DNA from: Rhodospirillales bacterium URHD0017
Lineage (GTDB): Bacteria > Pseudomonadota > Alphaproteobacteria > Reyranellales > Reyranellaceae
Reading direction: 5' to 3'
Assembly (NCBI GenBank): GCA_900110395.1
Contig: FODP01000004.1
Location: forward strand, 340,951 to 404,950
Length of the DNA stretch: 64,000 nucleotides
The notes beneath the pieces were generated by a model that was not told the origin of the DNA, did not search any database, and was given only the letters and a program-made list of their open reading frames with translations. Of this stretch, positions 25,776 through 34,187 are shown piece after piece (position 1 is the stretch's first letter; every line of letters begins with the position of its first letter). Made by a program: the position numbers and the translations under genes.

Positions 25776-26197
25776 GGCCTGCTCGCCGCCTCGCGCAGGA
25801 AGACATCGTAGTCGCGCAGGTACTCGGCGTCCTCGTAGAGCGTCGAGGCGATCACCATGATCGCCGCGTCGGCGGCAAAATCCGTGAGCTCGTGCCAGAC
25901 CCAGGTGCCGACGAAGAGCGCGCGCGCCGGATCGTCCAGAATCACCGTCTCTTTTGTCCGGCCGTCATCGAGATGGACGTGGCAGCCGCCATGCAGCGGC
26001 ACGAACACCAGCTCGGATCGGCGATGGCCGTGCCGGCCACGCCATTGGCCCGACGCGATGTGGTGCAGCCAGAACAGGCGCTTGGGCTGGAACGGCAGGT
26101 CGCGGCCGGCCTCGAGGAAGTTGAGACGGCCGCGCTCGTCGACGGCGCCGCGCACGTCGATCCACCGGCAGTTTCTTGTCTGCAGTCCAACAATCAT
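25772..26197 (-). CDS. dTDP-4-keto-6-deoxyhexose 3,4-ketoisomerase-like cupin (FdtA/WxcM family)
   Basis: 141 residues from the ATG at 26197. A single cupin with HGH at 56-58 in GQWRGRHGHRRSELVF and the strand HVHLDDGRTKETVILDDP, matching FdtA/QdtA enzymes, whose HxH histidines catalyse keto-group migration. The product, a 3-keto sugar, is the substrate for the following aminotransferase. It overlaps the DMT transporter upstream and the aminotransferase downstream by ATGA at both ends, so all three are translated together. Confidence 0.82.
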   Translation of the reverse strand: MIVGLQTRNCRWIDVRGAVDERGRLNFLEAGRDLPFQPKRLFWLHHIASGQWRGRHGHRRSELVFVPLHGGCHVHLDDGRTKETVILDDPARALFVGTWVWHELTDFAADAAIMVIASTLYEDAEYLRDYDVFLREAASRP

Positions 26198-27108
26198 GGT
26201 CGAACGGTACCCAGCTTGCGCCATTGCATATAGACCACGCCGCTCAAGGCCACGAGGCCGCCCACGATCTGGTAGGCATTGGGTACGAAACCATAGGCCA
26301 TTGACCACAATACGGCGAAAAACGGCACCAGATTGACCCACAACGACGCCACCGCCACGCCGAGCCGGCTGGCGCCGATGTTCCAGAAATAGCTTCCGAG
26401 CGAGCTTGCCAGCAAGGCGATGCCGACGAGCTGGATCCACGCCCAACCGTCCGTCACCGCCAACGGCGAGCGCGACCAGCCGAATGCGACCAACACCACG
26501 CTCAGCAGCGTCGTCCAGCCGAAGGCCGACAGCGAGGCCACGTAGGCGCGATGGAGCTGGCTCGCACGATCGAACCAGGCCTGCGCCTTGATGCTGTAGA
26601 GCGTCCAGATCGAGTTCGACAGCAGGACGACGATTTCGCCGCCACCGAAGGTCACCGAGCCGCTGCCCACCAGCGTCGAGGAGACGAGGATGCCGCCGCC
26701 GAGAAGCGTCAACGCCAGCGCAACAGGGAAGCCGGGGTCGAACCGGAGCCCCGTCACCAGCCGCACGGTCACCGCCGACACCAGCGGGCCCGCGACCGCC
26801 ACCGTAGCGGCGGTGATCGGATTGCTGAACTGCAGGCCGAGCGTATAGACGGCGAAGAAGCCGCCCACCATCAGCCCGAGCAGGGCGAAGCGGCGGAAAT
26901 CCAGATCGATGCGCAAGGCCTTCGTGCCCTCGACCAGGAGCAGCAGCAGGCCCAGCGCCACGCCCGCCACCGCCGTGCGGATGGCCGACATCGGGATCAG
27001 ATCGAAATGCGCCAGCATCACCTTGCTGACGGGCACGTTCGCGCCCCAGCTCGCGCCGACGAAAATCATCGCCGGGAAGGCGACCAGCGTGTGACCGCGG
27101 CTGTGCAT
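26194..27108 (-). CDS. DMT superfamily transporter (EamA family)
   Basis: 304 residues from the ATG at 27108, chosen because it overlaps the folB stop as ATGA. About ten hydrophobic helices in two EamA repeats, with the typical FVGASWGANVPVSK opening and NIGASRLGVAVASLWVNLVPFFAVLWS in the second half. The family exports amino acids, nucleosides or drug-like metabolites by proton exchange. Its placement inside an operon of pterin and amino-sugar genes suggests export of a product of those enzymes (inference). Confidence 0.85.
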   Translation of the reverse strand: MHSRGHTLVAFPAMIFVGASWGANVPVSKVMLAHFDLIPMSAIRTAVAGVALGLLLLLVEGTKALRIDLDFRRFALLGLMVGGFFAVYTLGLQFSNPITAATVAVAGPLVSAVTVRLVTGLRFDPGFPVALALTLLGGGILVSSTLVGSGSVTFGGGEIVVLLSNSIWTLYSIKAQAWFDRASQLHRAYVASLSAFGWTTLLSVVLVAFGWSRSPLAVTDGWAWIQLVGIALLASSLGSYFWNIGASRLGVAVASLWVNLVPFFAVLWSMAYGFVPNAYQIVGGLVALSGVVYMQWRKLGTVRP

Positions 27109-27470
27109 CAGCGGCGTCGCACGGCCTCGTAGCCGACGCGGCAATCCTTGTAGACGTCGGGCTTCTCAGTCGAGACGCGCGCCTCGATCACGCCGGGCTG
27201 GGCGAGGCAGAGCTTGAGGATGGCATCGACCAGCGTTTCCTGCAGGTTGAAGTGCCGGCTGCCGGCCAGTTTTGTGATGCCGTCATGCACCGTGTCGTAG
27301 TTCAGCACGTTGGCGATGCGATCATTATGCGCCTTGTCGGCTGGTTCCAGCAGCAGGTCGACGTTGACGACCACCGTCTGCGGCCCCTCCTTCTCGAAGT
27401 CGTGGATGCCGATCGAGACCTTCAGGCGGAAATCGCGGATGAAGATGCGGCGGTCGAGGTCGGGGGCCAT
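27108..27470 (-). CDS. folB: Dihydroneopterin aldolase
   Basis: 120 residues, the usual size. FolB features: RIFIRDFRLKVSIGIHDFEKEGPQ, the catalytic region NVLNYDTVHDGI and RHFNLQETLVDAIL, and a C-terminal strand RVSTEKPDV. It releases glycolaldehyde from 7,8-dihydroneopterin to give 6-hydroxymethyl-dihydropterin, and some members also epimerise to monapterin. It lies 1 base after the pteridine-reductase-like SDR and overlaps the DMT transporter by ATGA. Confidence 0.9.
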   Translation of the reverse strand: MAPDLDRRIFIRDFRLKVSIGIHDFEKEGPQTVVVNVDLLLEPADKAHNDRIANVLNYDTVHDGITKLAGSRHFNLQETLVDAILKLCLAQPGVIEARVSTEKPDVYKDCRVGYEAVRRR

Positions 27471-27471
27471 G

Positions 27472-28233
27472 TCACGCCTTTCCCTTGCGCTCGAAGGCGA
27501 CGTCGCGCGGCCGGCCGGTCAGATGCTCGCCACTGTCGACGATCAGCGTGTCGCCGGTGAAGGATGGCGTCTGCAGAATGAAGCGCAGGGCCCGCACCAG
27601 GTCGTCGACCGTGACGCCGACGCGCAGCGGATTGTCGGCATGCTGCTCGGCGAACCGCGCATCGGTCTGGCTGCCACTGCGCAGCGTCAGGCCGGGGGCG
27701 ATGCCGGCCACCCTGAGCCGTGGCGCGAAGGACTGCGCGAGCAACGTCGTCAGCCCCTGCAGGCCGACCTTCGACAGCGTGTAGGTCAGGAAATCGGGGT
27801 TGAGATTGTAGAGCTTCTGGTCGAGCAGGTTCACGATCACGCCGGTCTGGCCCTCGGGCAGCTGCCGCGCCAGGGCCTGCGACAGGAGCATGGGCGCCCG
27901 CAGGTTGATGGCCATGTGGCGGTCGAAATCGTCCGCCTTGGCGGTGGGCGCCCGGTCGAGCTTGAACAGCGAGGCGCAGTTGACCAGGCAGGTCAATTGC
28001 ACGCCCCGCGCATGGCACTTTCCGACCAGGGCCTCGGCCTGCCGGGCCGAAGCGAGGTCGGCCCGCACCGCCTTGGCCTTGCCGCCCGCCGCGGCAATGT
28101 CAGCCACGGTCTGGCGGGCCTCGCCGGCCGAGCGGTTATGATGGATGAAAACAAAATAGCCGTCGGCCGCCAGCGCCAGCGCCATTGCGCGACCGACCCG
28201 CACCGCGGATCCGGTGACGAGTGCGCCTTTCAT
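27472..28233 (-). CDS. SDR of the pteridine reductase/FolM type
   Basis: 253 residues from the ATG at 28233. The cofactor loop is TGSAVRVGRA, the TGx3RxG form typical of pteridine reductases rather than the TGx3GxG of ordinary SDRs. The catalytic stretch has Asp in LLDQKLYN and Y-T-L-S-K. Such enzymes reduce dihydromonapterin/dihydrofolate with NADPH. Adjacency to folB (1-base gap) supports a role in tetrahydromonapterin or folate metabolism. A hairpin repeat sits directly upstream of its start. Confidence 0.82.
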   Translation of the reverse strand: MKGALVTGSAVRVGRAMALALAADGYFVFIHHNRSAGEARQTVADIAAAGGKAKAVRADLASARQAEALVGKCHARGVQLTCLVNCASLFKLDRAPTAKADDFDRHMAINLRAPMLLSQALARQLPEGQTGVIVNLLDQKLYNLNPDFLTYTLSKVGLQGLTTLLAQSFAPRLRVAGIAPGLTLRSGSQTDARFAEQHADNPLRVGVTVDDLVRALRFILQTPSFTGDTLIVDSGEHLTGRPRDVAFERKGKA

Positions 28234-28235
28234 TC

Positions 28236-28294
28236 GGAGCGCGGACGTCCAGGTCCGCTCATGATCATGAAGCGGACCTGGAGGTCCGCGCTCC
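28236..28294. repeat. 24-base-arm inverted repeat
   Basis: Arms 28236-28259 and 28271-28294 pair with one mismatch around an 11-base loop. They contain GGAGCGCGGAC and TCCAGGTCCGCT. It sits between the divergent SDR and flavoprotein genes, 3 bases from the SDR start codon, so it would fold in the SDR leader. The segment GGAGCGCGGACCTCC recurs at 59067-59081. Confidence 0.8.
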
Positions 28295-28344
28295 GGTGCA
28301 TACTGCTTGCTAGCCCAACCACGCCAATCTACTAGCATGCGCCC

Positions 28345-29463
28345 ATGACTTCGTCCTCGTTCGAAACCGTCGACTGCGTTGTGATCGGCGCAGGTGTCGT
28401 CGGCCTTGCCGTCGCCCGCGCCCTTGCCCTTGCCGGCCGCGAGGTCATCGTCGTCGAGGCGGCCGAAGGCATCGGCACCGAGACCAGCTCGCGAAATTCC
28501 GAAGTCATCCACGCCGGCATCTACTATCCCAAGGGCAGCCTGATGGCTGAGACCTGTGTCGCCGGCCGGCGGCTGCTCTATGCCTATTGCAAGGAGCACG
28601 GCGTGCCGCACCAGAATTGCGGCAAGCTGATCGTGGCTACCAACGACATCGAAGGCGCCAAGCTCGCCGAGATCAAGGGCCGCGCCGAGGCCAACGGCGT
28701 CGAGGGCATGCGGTTGCTGAGCGCTGCCGAGGCGATCGCCATGGAGCCGAACCTGCAATGCACGGCGGCACTGCTGTCCCCCAGCACCGGCATCATCGAC
28801 AGCCACTCCTACATGTTGGCGCTGCAGGGCGACGCCGAGGCCTGCGGCACCATGTACGCCTTCCATAGCCCCGTGCAGGCGGCCCGCGTCGCCAATGCCG
28901 GCATCGACCTCGAAGTCGGCGGCGCCGAACCGATGAAGCTGCGCTGCCGGCTGGTCGTGAACTCGGCCGGGCTGCATGCGCCGACGCTGGCAAAAAAAAT
29001 CGTCGGCCTGCCATCCGACCGCGTGCCCCAGGCGTATTACGCCAAAGGAAACTACTTCACCTTGACCGGACGCTCGCCCTTCTCGCGCCTGATCTATCCC
29101 GTCCCCGTGCCGGGCGGGCTCGGCGTGCACATCACCGTCGACATGGGCGGCCAGGCCAAGTTCGGCCCCGACGTCGAATGGATCGACGGCATCGACTACA
29201 CCGTCGATCCGCACCGCGCCGACAAATTCTATGCCGCCGTGCGCCGCTACTGGCCCGGCCTCAAGGACGGCGCGCTGCAGCCGGGCTATGCCGGCATCCG
29301 ACCCAAGACCGTGCCGCAGGGTGCGCCGGCGCAGGATTTCGTCGTGCAGGGACCGGCCGATCATGGCGTGCCCGGCCTCATCAACCTCTTCGGCATCGAA
29401 TCGCCCGGCCTCACGGCCTCACTGGCGCTGGCCGAGCAGGTGCGCGACATCGCCCTCCTATGA
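28345..29463 (+). CDS. FAD-dependent oxidoreductase, L-2-hydroxyglutarate oxidase (LhgO)-like
   Basis: 372 residues. DAO-type flavoprotein: dinucleotide-binding [17 protein letters not shown] near 16, [31 protein letters not shown] with the conserved substrate-side residues, and a C-terminal [18 protein letters not shown] typical of L-2-hydroxyglutarate dehydrogenases. It would oxidise L-2-hydroxyglutarate or a related 2-hydroxyacid and pass electrons to the membrane quinone pool. The next gene begins 10 bases downstream. Confidence 0.83.
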   Translation: MTSSSFETVDCVVIGAGVVGLAVARALALAGREVIVVEAAEGIGTETSSRNSEVIHAGIYYPKGSLMAETCVAGRRLLYAYCKEHGVPHQNCGKLIVATNDIEGAKLAEIKGRAEANGVEGMRLLSAAEAIAMEPNLQCTAALLSPSTGIIDSHSYMLALQGDAEACGTMYAFHSPVQAARVANAGIDLEVGGAEPMKLRCRLVVNSAGLHAPTLAKKIVGLPSDRVPQAYYAKGNYFTLTGRSPFSRLIYPVPVPGGLGVHITVDMGGQAKFGPDVEWIDGIDYTVDPHRADKFYAAVRRYWPGLKDGALQPGYAGIRPKTVPQGAPAQDFVVQGPADHGVPGLINLFGIESPGLTASLALAEQVRDIALL

Positions 29464-29473
29464 GCCTTGGGAC

Positions 29474-30304
29474 ATGACCTTGGCCCGGCGCGGCCTCTTC
29501 GCCGGCCTCGCGGGTCTGCTCGGCGGCTGCTCTCCAGCCAGGCTGCTCAACGCCACCGTCTCGCGCCAGGGTTTTGCCCGCGAAGCCGACATCGCCTACG
29601 GAACCGATCCGCGCCAGAAGCTCGATCTCTACCGGCCCGACAAGCCGGGTGCCGACGGCAAGACGGTGATCTTCTTCTACGGCGGCTCGTGGGACACCGG
29701 CAGCAAGAACGACTACCTGTTCGTCGCCCAGGCGTTGGCAGCCAACAGTTACACCGTCGTCATTCCCGACTATCGCCTCTATCCCGCGGTGCGCTTCCCT
29801 GCGTTCATCGACGATGGCGCACGGGTGGTGCGCTGGACAACCGATCGTGTCGGGACCGACAAGGTCTTCGTCATGGGCCATTCGGCCGGTGCCCATATCG
29901 CGCTGATGCTTGCCGCCAACACGCCCTACCTCGCGGCGGCCGGCGTCGACCGCACGAAGCTCGGCGGTGCGATCGGGCTCGCCGGTCCTTATGACTTCCT
30001 GCCATTGACGTCGGCCAAGCTGATCGAGATCTTCGGCGGCGCCAACAACCCACAGATCGAAGCCATCACCTTCGCCAAGGCGCCATTGCCGCCCACGCTG
30101 CTGATCCATGGCACGGCCGACACGACGGTCTATCCACGCAACAGTATAAACCTCGCCGCCGCCTGGCGTGCTGCCGGCGGTCCCGTCGAATTGAAGCTCT
30201 ATCCCGACGTCGGCCATATCGACGTGGTCGCTGCCTTCTCAGGTCTGCTGGGCGGTCGGGCGCCAAGCCGTGGCGATGTACTGGCCTGGCTCGACGCTCA
30301 TTAA
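29474..30304 (+). CDS. Exported alpha/beta hydrolase, copy A (Tat/lipobox signal)
   Basis: 276 residues. The N-terminus MTLARRGLFAGLAGLLGGC combines a twin-arginine-like ARRG with a lipobox-like LGGC, so it may be a Tat-exported lipoprotein. The esterase/lipase core has FFYGGSW as the oxyanion element, YTVVIPDYRLYP, nucleophile GHSAG and a terminal His in DVGHIDVV. This is the carboxylesterase group that includes kynurenine-formamidase-like enzymes. It has a tandem paralogue of identical length 72 bases downstream. Probable periplasmic ester hydrolysis; substrate unknown. Confidence 0.8.
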   Translation: MTLARRGLFAGLAGLLGGCSPARLLNATVSRQGFAREADIAYGTDPRQKLDLYRPDKPGADGKTVIFFYGGSWDTGSKNDYLFVAQALAANSYTVVIPDYRLYPAVRFPAFIDDGARVVRWTTDRVGTDKVFVMGHSAGAHIALMLAANTPYLAAAGVDRTKLGGAIGLAGPYDFLPLTSAKLIEIFGGANNPQIEAITFAKAPLPPTLLIHGTADTTVYPRNSINLAAAWRAAGGPVELKLYPDVGHIDVVAAFSGLLGGRAPSRGDVLAWLDAH

Positions 30305-30376
30305 CCCGACACGTCCACAAAATCGCCGGAATGACGACGGACTGTCCGACCACACCATGAGCGTGCGAAGCATCAC

Positions 30377-31207
30377 ATGATCGGGCGGCGTGGCGCCATC
30401 ATCGGCGGCCTGGCGACATTGACGAGCGGTTGCTCGCCCGCCGCCCTGCTCAACGCGACGGTGCCGCCTACCGGCTACACGCTCGAGGCCGACCTGCCCT
30501 ACGGCAAGCTGCCCCGCCAGAGACTGGACTACTACGCGCCCATCTCGCCGCGTGCCGATGGCAAGACGGTCGTGTTCTTCTATGGCGGCGCCTGGCGGCA
30601 GGGCGACAAGACAGACTACCTGTTTCTCGGCCAGGCGCTGGCCTCGCGCGGCATCGGCGTCGTGGTTGCCGACTACCGGCTGTTCCCCAGCGTTCGCTAC
30701 CCGGCCTTTATCCAGGACGGCGCGCTGGCGGTCGGCTGGGCGGCCAGGCGCTTCGGCAGCGGCAAGCTCTTCCTGATGGGCCACTCGGCCGGCGCCTACA
30801 TCGCCAGCATGCTGGCCGCCAACACCGCTTACCTGCGGGCCGTCACGGTCGATCGCCTGACGCTCGGCGGCCTGGTCGGCATCGCCGGCCCCTACGACTT
30901 CCAGCCGCGAAACTATCGCTGGCTGCGCGACATCTTCGACAATGCCGACGATGCCGCGATCCAGCCCATCACCCACGCCACGTCGCCGCTGCCATCGGCG
31001 CTGCTGCTGCACGGCGCCGACGATCACCTGGTGGCGCCGCGCAACAGCGAGCGGCTGGCAGCCGCCTGGCAGGCTGCCCGCGCACCTGTCGAACTCAAGC
31101 TCTATGAGAAAGTCGATCACCTCACCATCGTCGGCGCCTTCGCCGACGTCCTGCAGGGTCGCGCGCCGACTCGCGCCGATGTGCTGGCCTGGCTTGACGC
31201 CCATTAA
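30377..31207 (+). CDS. Exported alpha/beta hydrolase, copy B
   Basis: 276 residues, the same length as copy A. It begins MIGRRGAIIGGLATLTSGC with twin Arg and a lipobox TSGC. Shared landmarks: CSPAALLNATV after the lipobox (CSPARLLNATV in copy A), FFYGGAW, VVVADYRLFPSVRYPAFI, GHSAGAYIASMLAANTAYL and the end DVLAWLDAH. Catalytic Ser, a likely Asp (GADDHLVAPRN) and His (KVDHLTIV) are present. It arose by tandem duplication and has diverged substantially, so the two may differ in substrate. Confidence 0.8.
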   Translation: MIGRRGAIIGGLATLTSGCSPAALLNATVPPTGYTLEADLPYGKLPRQRLDYYAPISPRADGKTVVFFYGGAWRQGDKTDYLFLGQALASRGIGVVVADYRLFPSVRYPAFIQDGALAVGWAARRFGSGKLFLMGHSAGAYIASMLAANTAYLRAVTVDRLTLGGLVGIAGPYDFQPRNYRWLRDIFDNADDAAIQPITHATSPLPSALLLHGADDHLVAPRNSERLAAAWQAARAPVELKLYEKVDHLTIVGAFADVLQGRAPTRADVLAWLDAH

Positions 31208-31268
31208 GTCGTAGTCCGCGCTGCGGAAGGCCGTTCCGGGGCTAGTGCGCACCGACCAGGTTCGCTAA

Positions 31269-32282
<1,014 letters not shown>

Positions 32283-32308
32283 AGCCGCGACGCGTTGGCG
32301 ATCGCGGC

Positions 32309-32692
32309 CTAACGCGCGGGCCGGCGCTTCCACCACCGCCAGGCGAGGCCGCCAAGCGGCAGCAGCACGCCCATGGCGATCAGCCAGTAGGCCACGCCGA
32401 TGATGGCGCACGTCCCCGCGGCGCCTGAAGTCAGCATGCAGCGCCACTCTATGGACGTCTCGACGAGGGCCAGCAGCACCACCGGATTGGCCATGACGGC
32501 GACGGCGAGCAGCGTCCAGCCGTTCGCGTCGAACCCGGGACGCCAGCGGCAGATCAGGCAGCTGATCAACGCGCCGAGAAGCGGCGGGATCATGACGATG
32601 GTACCGAAGGAGGCATCCCAGACCAGGCCCGCCATATAGGCGATCAGGCCGAGACTGACCGTGCCGGCAACGAACGGATGGAGCCGGTGCAT
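32309..32692 (-). CDS. Small multi-pass membrane protein, paralogue 1
   Basis: 127 residues with about four hydrophobic helices. It starts MHRLHPFVAGTVSLGLIAYM and has CRWRPGFDANGWTLLAVAVMANP in the middle, then continues through two more helices to WRWWKRRPAR. The adjacent upstream gene encodes a shorter version with the same start and the same central motif, so the two are tandem duplicates. It is last in a probable operon behind a GST gene. Function unknown. Confidence 0.6.
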   Translation of the reverse strand: MHRLHPFVAGTVSLGLIAYMAGLVWDASFGTIVMIPPLLGALISCLICRWRPGFDANGWTLLAVAVMANPVVLLALVETSIEWRCMLTSGAAGTCAIIGVAYWLIAMGVLLPLGGLAWRWWKRRPAR

Positions 32693-32701
32693 CGATCTTC
32701 C

Positions 32702-32935
32702 CTACGCCTGCCTTGTCGCGCGGGGATCGGCGAGGATGGCGGCCGGGATCAGCAGCCAGCCCGGCGCTTCGAAGCGCGGCTTCCACCAGCAGACGATCGA
32801 GCTCGCCATCGCGCCGGCCATCAGCGCCCCCGCGCCCATGGCGGCAGCCTCTGCGCCGAGCATGGCGCCGGCCACCACGCCGACGATCAGCGCGGCGACG
32901 ACGTGGCCGTAGACGAAGGGATGGATACGCCTCAT
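32702..32935 (-). CDS. Small membrane protein, truncated paralogue 2
   Basis: 77 residues. MRRIHPFVYGHVVAAL and CWWKPRFEAPGWLLIPAAILADP align with the first two thirds of the next gene (paralogue 1). The protein then ends abruptly in RATRQA, losing the last two helices. Two or three hydrophobic segments remain. It starts 6 bases after the GST stop and ends 9 bases before paralogue 1. It may be a remnant of unequal duplication or a functional short form. Confidence 0.5.
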   Translation of the reverse strand: MRRIHPFVYGHVVAALIVGVVAGAMLGAEAAAMGAGALMAGAMASSIVCWWKPRFEAPGWLLIPAAILADPRATRQA

Positions 32936-32941
32936 CAGCTC

Positions 32942-33691
32942 CTAGAGCGGCATGATACCACGACGCGGTGCTGCGCCGGCGTACGTCTCGGCACTGATCG
33001 GCGCACCCATCGCCTTGAGCGCAGTGCGCTGCTCGGCGATCGGCACGCGCAGGACGGCGTCCTCGATCCTGGCCAGCTTGGCGAAGGCCGGTGACGCCAG
33101 CGTGCGGCCGATCCAGCCCGCCGTCCTGGGCCAGCGCGTAGCGTCGATCTGGAAGCGCACCCACCCGGCATTGCGGAAAAAGGCGGCGATGGCGATGTCG
33201 GCGACCGAGAGCGTCGCGCCGAAGCGGAAGCCATCGGCAGGAGCCTCGGCCTCCAGATAGTCGAGCACCGTGGGGATCTCCTCCTTCAGCGTGCGGTCGA
33301 CCATCTCGCGGTCGCCCTTCTCGCCCCACACCGAGGGACGTATGGCGATCTGGTTGAAGAAGCGCCAGATGAAGACGTCGCCCATGCGCGTGTCGGCGAA
33401 TTCCTCCAGCCAGCGGGCGTGCGCCCGCTCGGCGATGTCCCCGGGGAAGAGCGCTGGATCGGGCTGCTTGTCCTCGAGGTACTGGCAGATCACCGAGGAA
33501 TCCGACAGCACGAGGTCGCCGTCGACCATCACGGGGATGCGCCGCAACGGGCTCAGCTTCGAGAACCGGTCATCGCCGAAGAACGGCACGATATGGTCGA
33601 CCTCGTAAGCCATGCCCTTTACTTCGAGGCAGGCCAGGACCTTGCGCACATAGGGCGACAGATAGCTGCCGACGATGAGGATTGGTTTCAT
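32942..33691 (-). CDS. Glutathione S-transferase family protein
   Basis: 249 residues from the ATG at 33691. Thioredoxin-like N-domain: LIVGSYLSPYVRKVLACLEVKG with the Ser in the position of the glutathione-activating residue, RRIPVMVDGDLVLSDSSVICQYLE (cis-Pro and gamma-Glu binding). An all-helical C-domain ends near 225 (LSVADIAIAAFFRNAGW), and about 20 extra residues follow. It is divergent from the MarR-MFS operon across 43 bases that contain a 6-base-arm palindrome, suggesting co-regulation. Likely role: conjugation or detoxification of an electrophile. Confidence 0.87.
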   Translation of the reverse strand: MKPILIVGSYLSPYVRKVLACLEVKGMAYEVDHIVPFFGDDRFSKLSPLRRIPVMVDGDLVLSDSSVICQYLEDKQPDPALFPGDIAERAHARWLEEFADTRMGDVFIWRFFNQIAIRPSVWGEKGDREMVDRTLKEEIPTVLDYLEAEAPADGFRFGATLSVADIAIAAFFRNAGWVRFQIDATRWPRTAGWIGRTLASPAFAKLARIEDAVLRVPIAEQRTALKAMGAPISAETYAGAAPRRGIMPL

Positions 33692-33716
33692 GGCTCTTCC
33701 CATGTATCTACAACTT

Positions 33717-33732
33717 ATGTATATGCATACAT
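33717..33732. promoter_or_regulatory. Candidate MarR operator ATGTAT-ATGC-ATACAT
   Basis: A perfect 6-base inverted repeat with a 4-base spacer lies directly before the MarR ATG at 33735 and 26 bases from the GST start. A further ATGTAT half site occurs at 33702-33707. The AT-rich palindrome in a GC-rich genome, placed between divergent genes next to a MarR gene, suggests autoregulation and GST control. Confidence 0.55.
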
Positions 33733-33734
33733 CA

Positions 33735-34187
33735 ATGAGCAAGCCCAGACAATCCCCCAAGACGCTACGATCCGACGCCCGGTCGGCGCTGGAAACCTGC
33801 GCCGGCTGGAACCTGCGGCTGGCCGCCCGGCGGGCCACACAGTTCTTGGAAGAGCGGATGGCCGAGGCCGGCGTCTCCTTCTCCCAGTTCGGCCTGATGG
33901 CCGAGATCGCCTCGGCCGACGACGACACGGTGAGCGTGCTGGCCGAGCGCATGGGCCTCGACCAGTCGACCCTGTCACGCACGCTGCGCACGCTGGAGGC
34001 CGACGGCCTGGTCGAGATCGCCATTGTCGAAAGCGATCAGCGCAAACGCATGGTGTGGCTGACCGAGAAAGGCGCGCGGCGGCTCGAGACCGCCCTCGCC
34101 GCCTGGCGGCAGGCCCACACCGCTCTCGCCAGGCAGGTCTCGGTCGACGCTGTCCGCCGCCTGACGCGCGAGGTCGGCGCACTATGA
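33735..34187 (+). CDS. MarR family transcriptional regulator
   Basis: 150 residues from the ATG at 33735; upstream in-frame ATGs overlap the palindrome and the GST start, so they are less likely. Winged-helix domain: VSFSQFGLMAEIASAD, VSVLAERMGLDQSTLSRTLRTLEADGLVEI, wing VESDQRKRMVWLTEKGARRL. Its stop overlaps the MFS gene start (ATGA), so regulator and transporter are coupled. It likely represses its own operon and the divergent GST in response to a toxic compound exported by the MFS protein. Confidence 0.86.
   Translation: MSKPRQSPKTLRSDARSALETCAGWNLRLAARRATQFLEERMAEAGVSFSQFGLMAEIASADDDTVSVLAERMGLDQSTLSRTLRTLEADGLVEIAIVESDQRKRMVWLTEKGARRLETALAAWRQAHTALARQVSVDAVRRLTREVGAL

Noticed and set aside
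27472..29364. Long minus-strand frame that would extend the pteridine-reductase-like SDR by about 377 residues
   Set aside because: The extension is antisense to the flavoprotein gene and the SDR fold starts exactly at the ATG at 28233.
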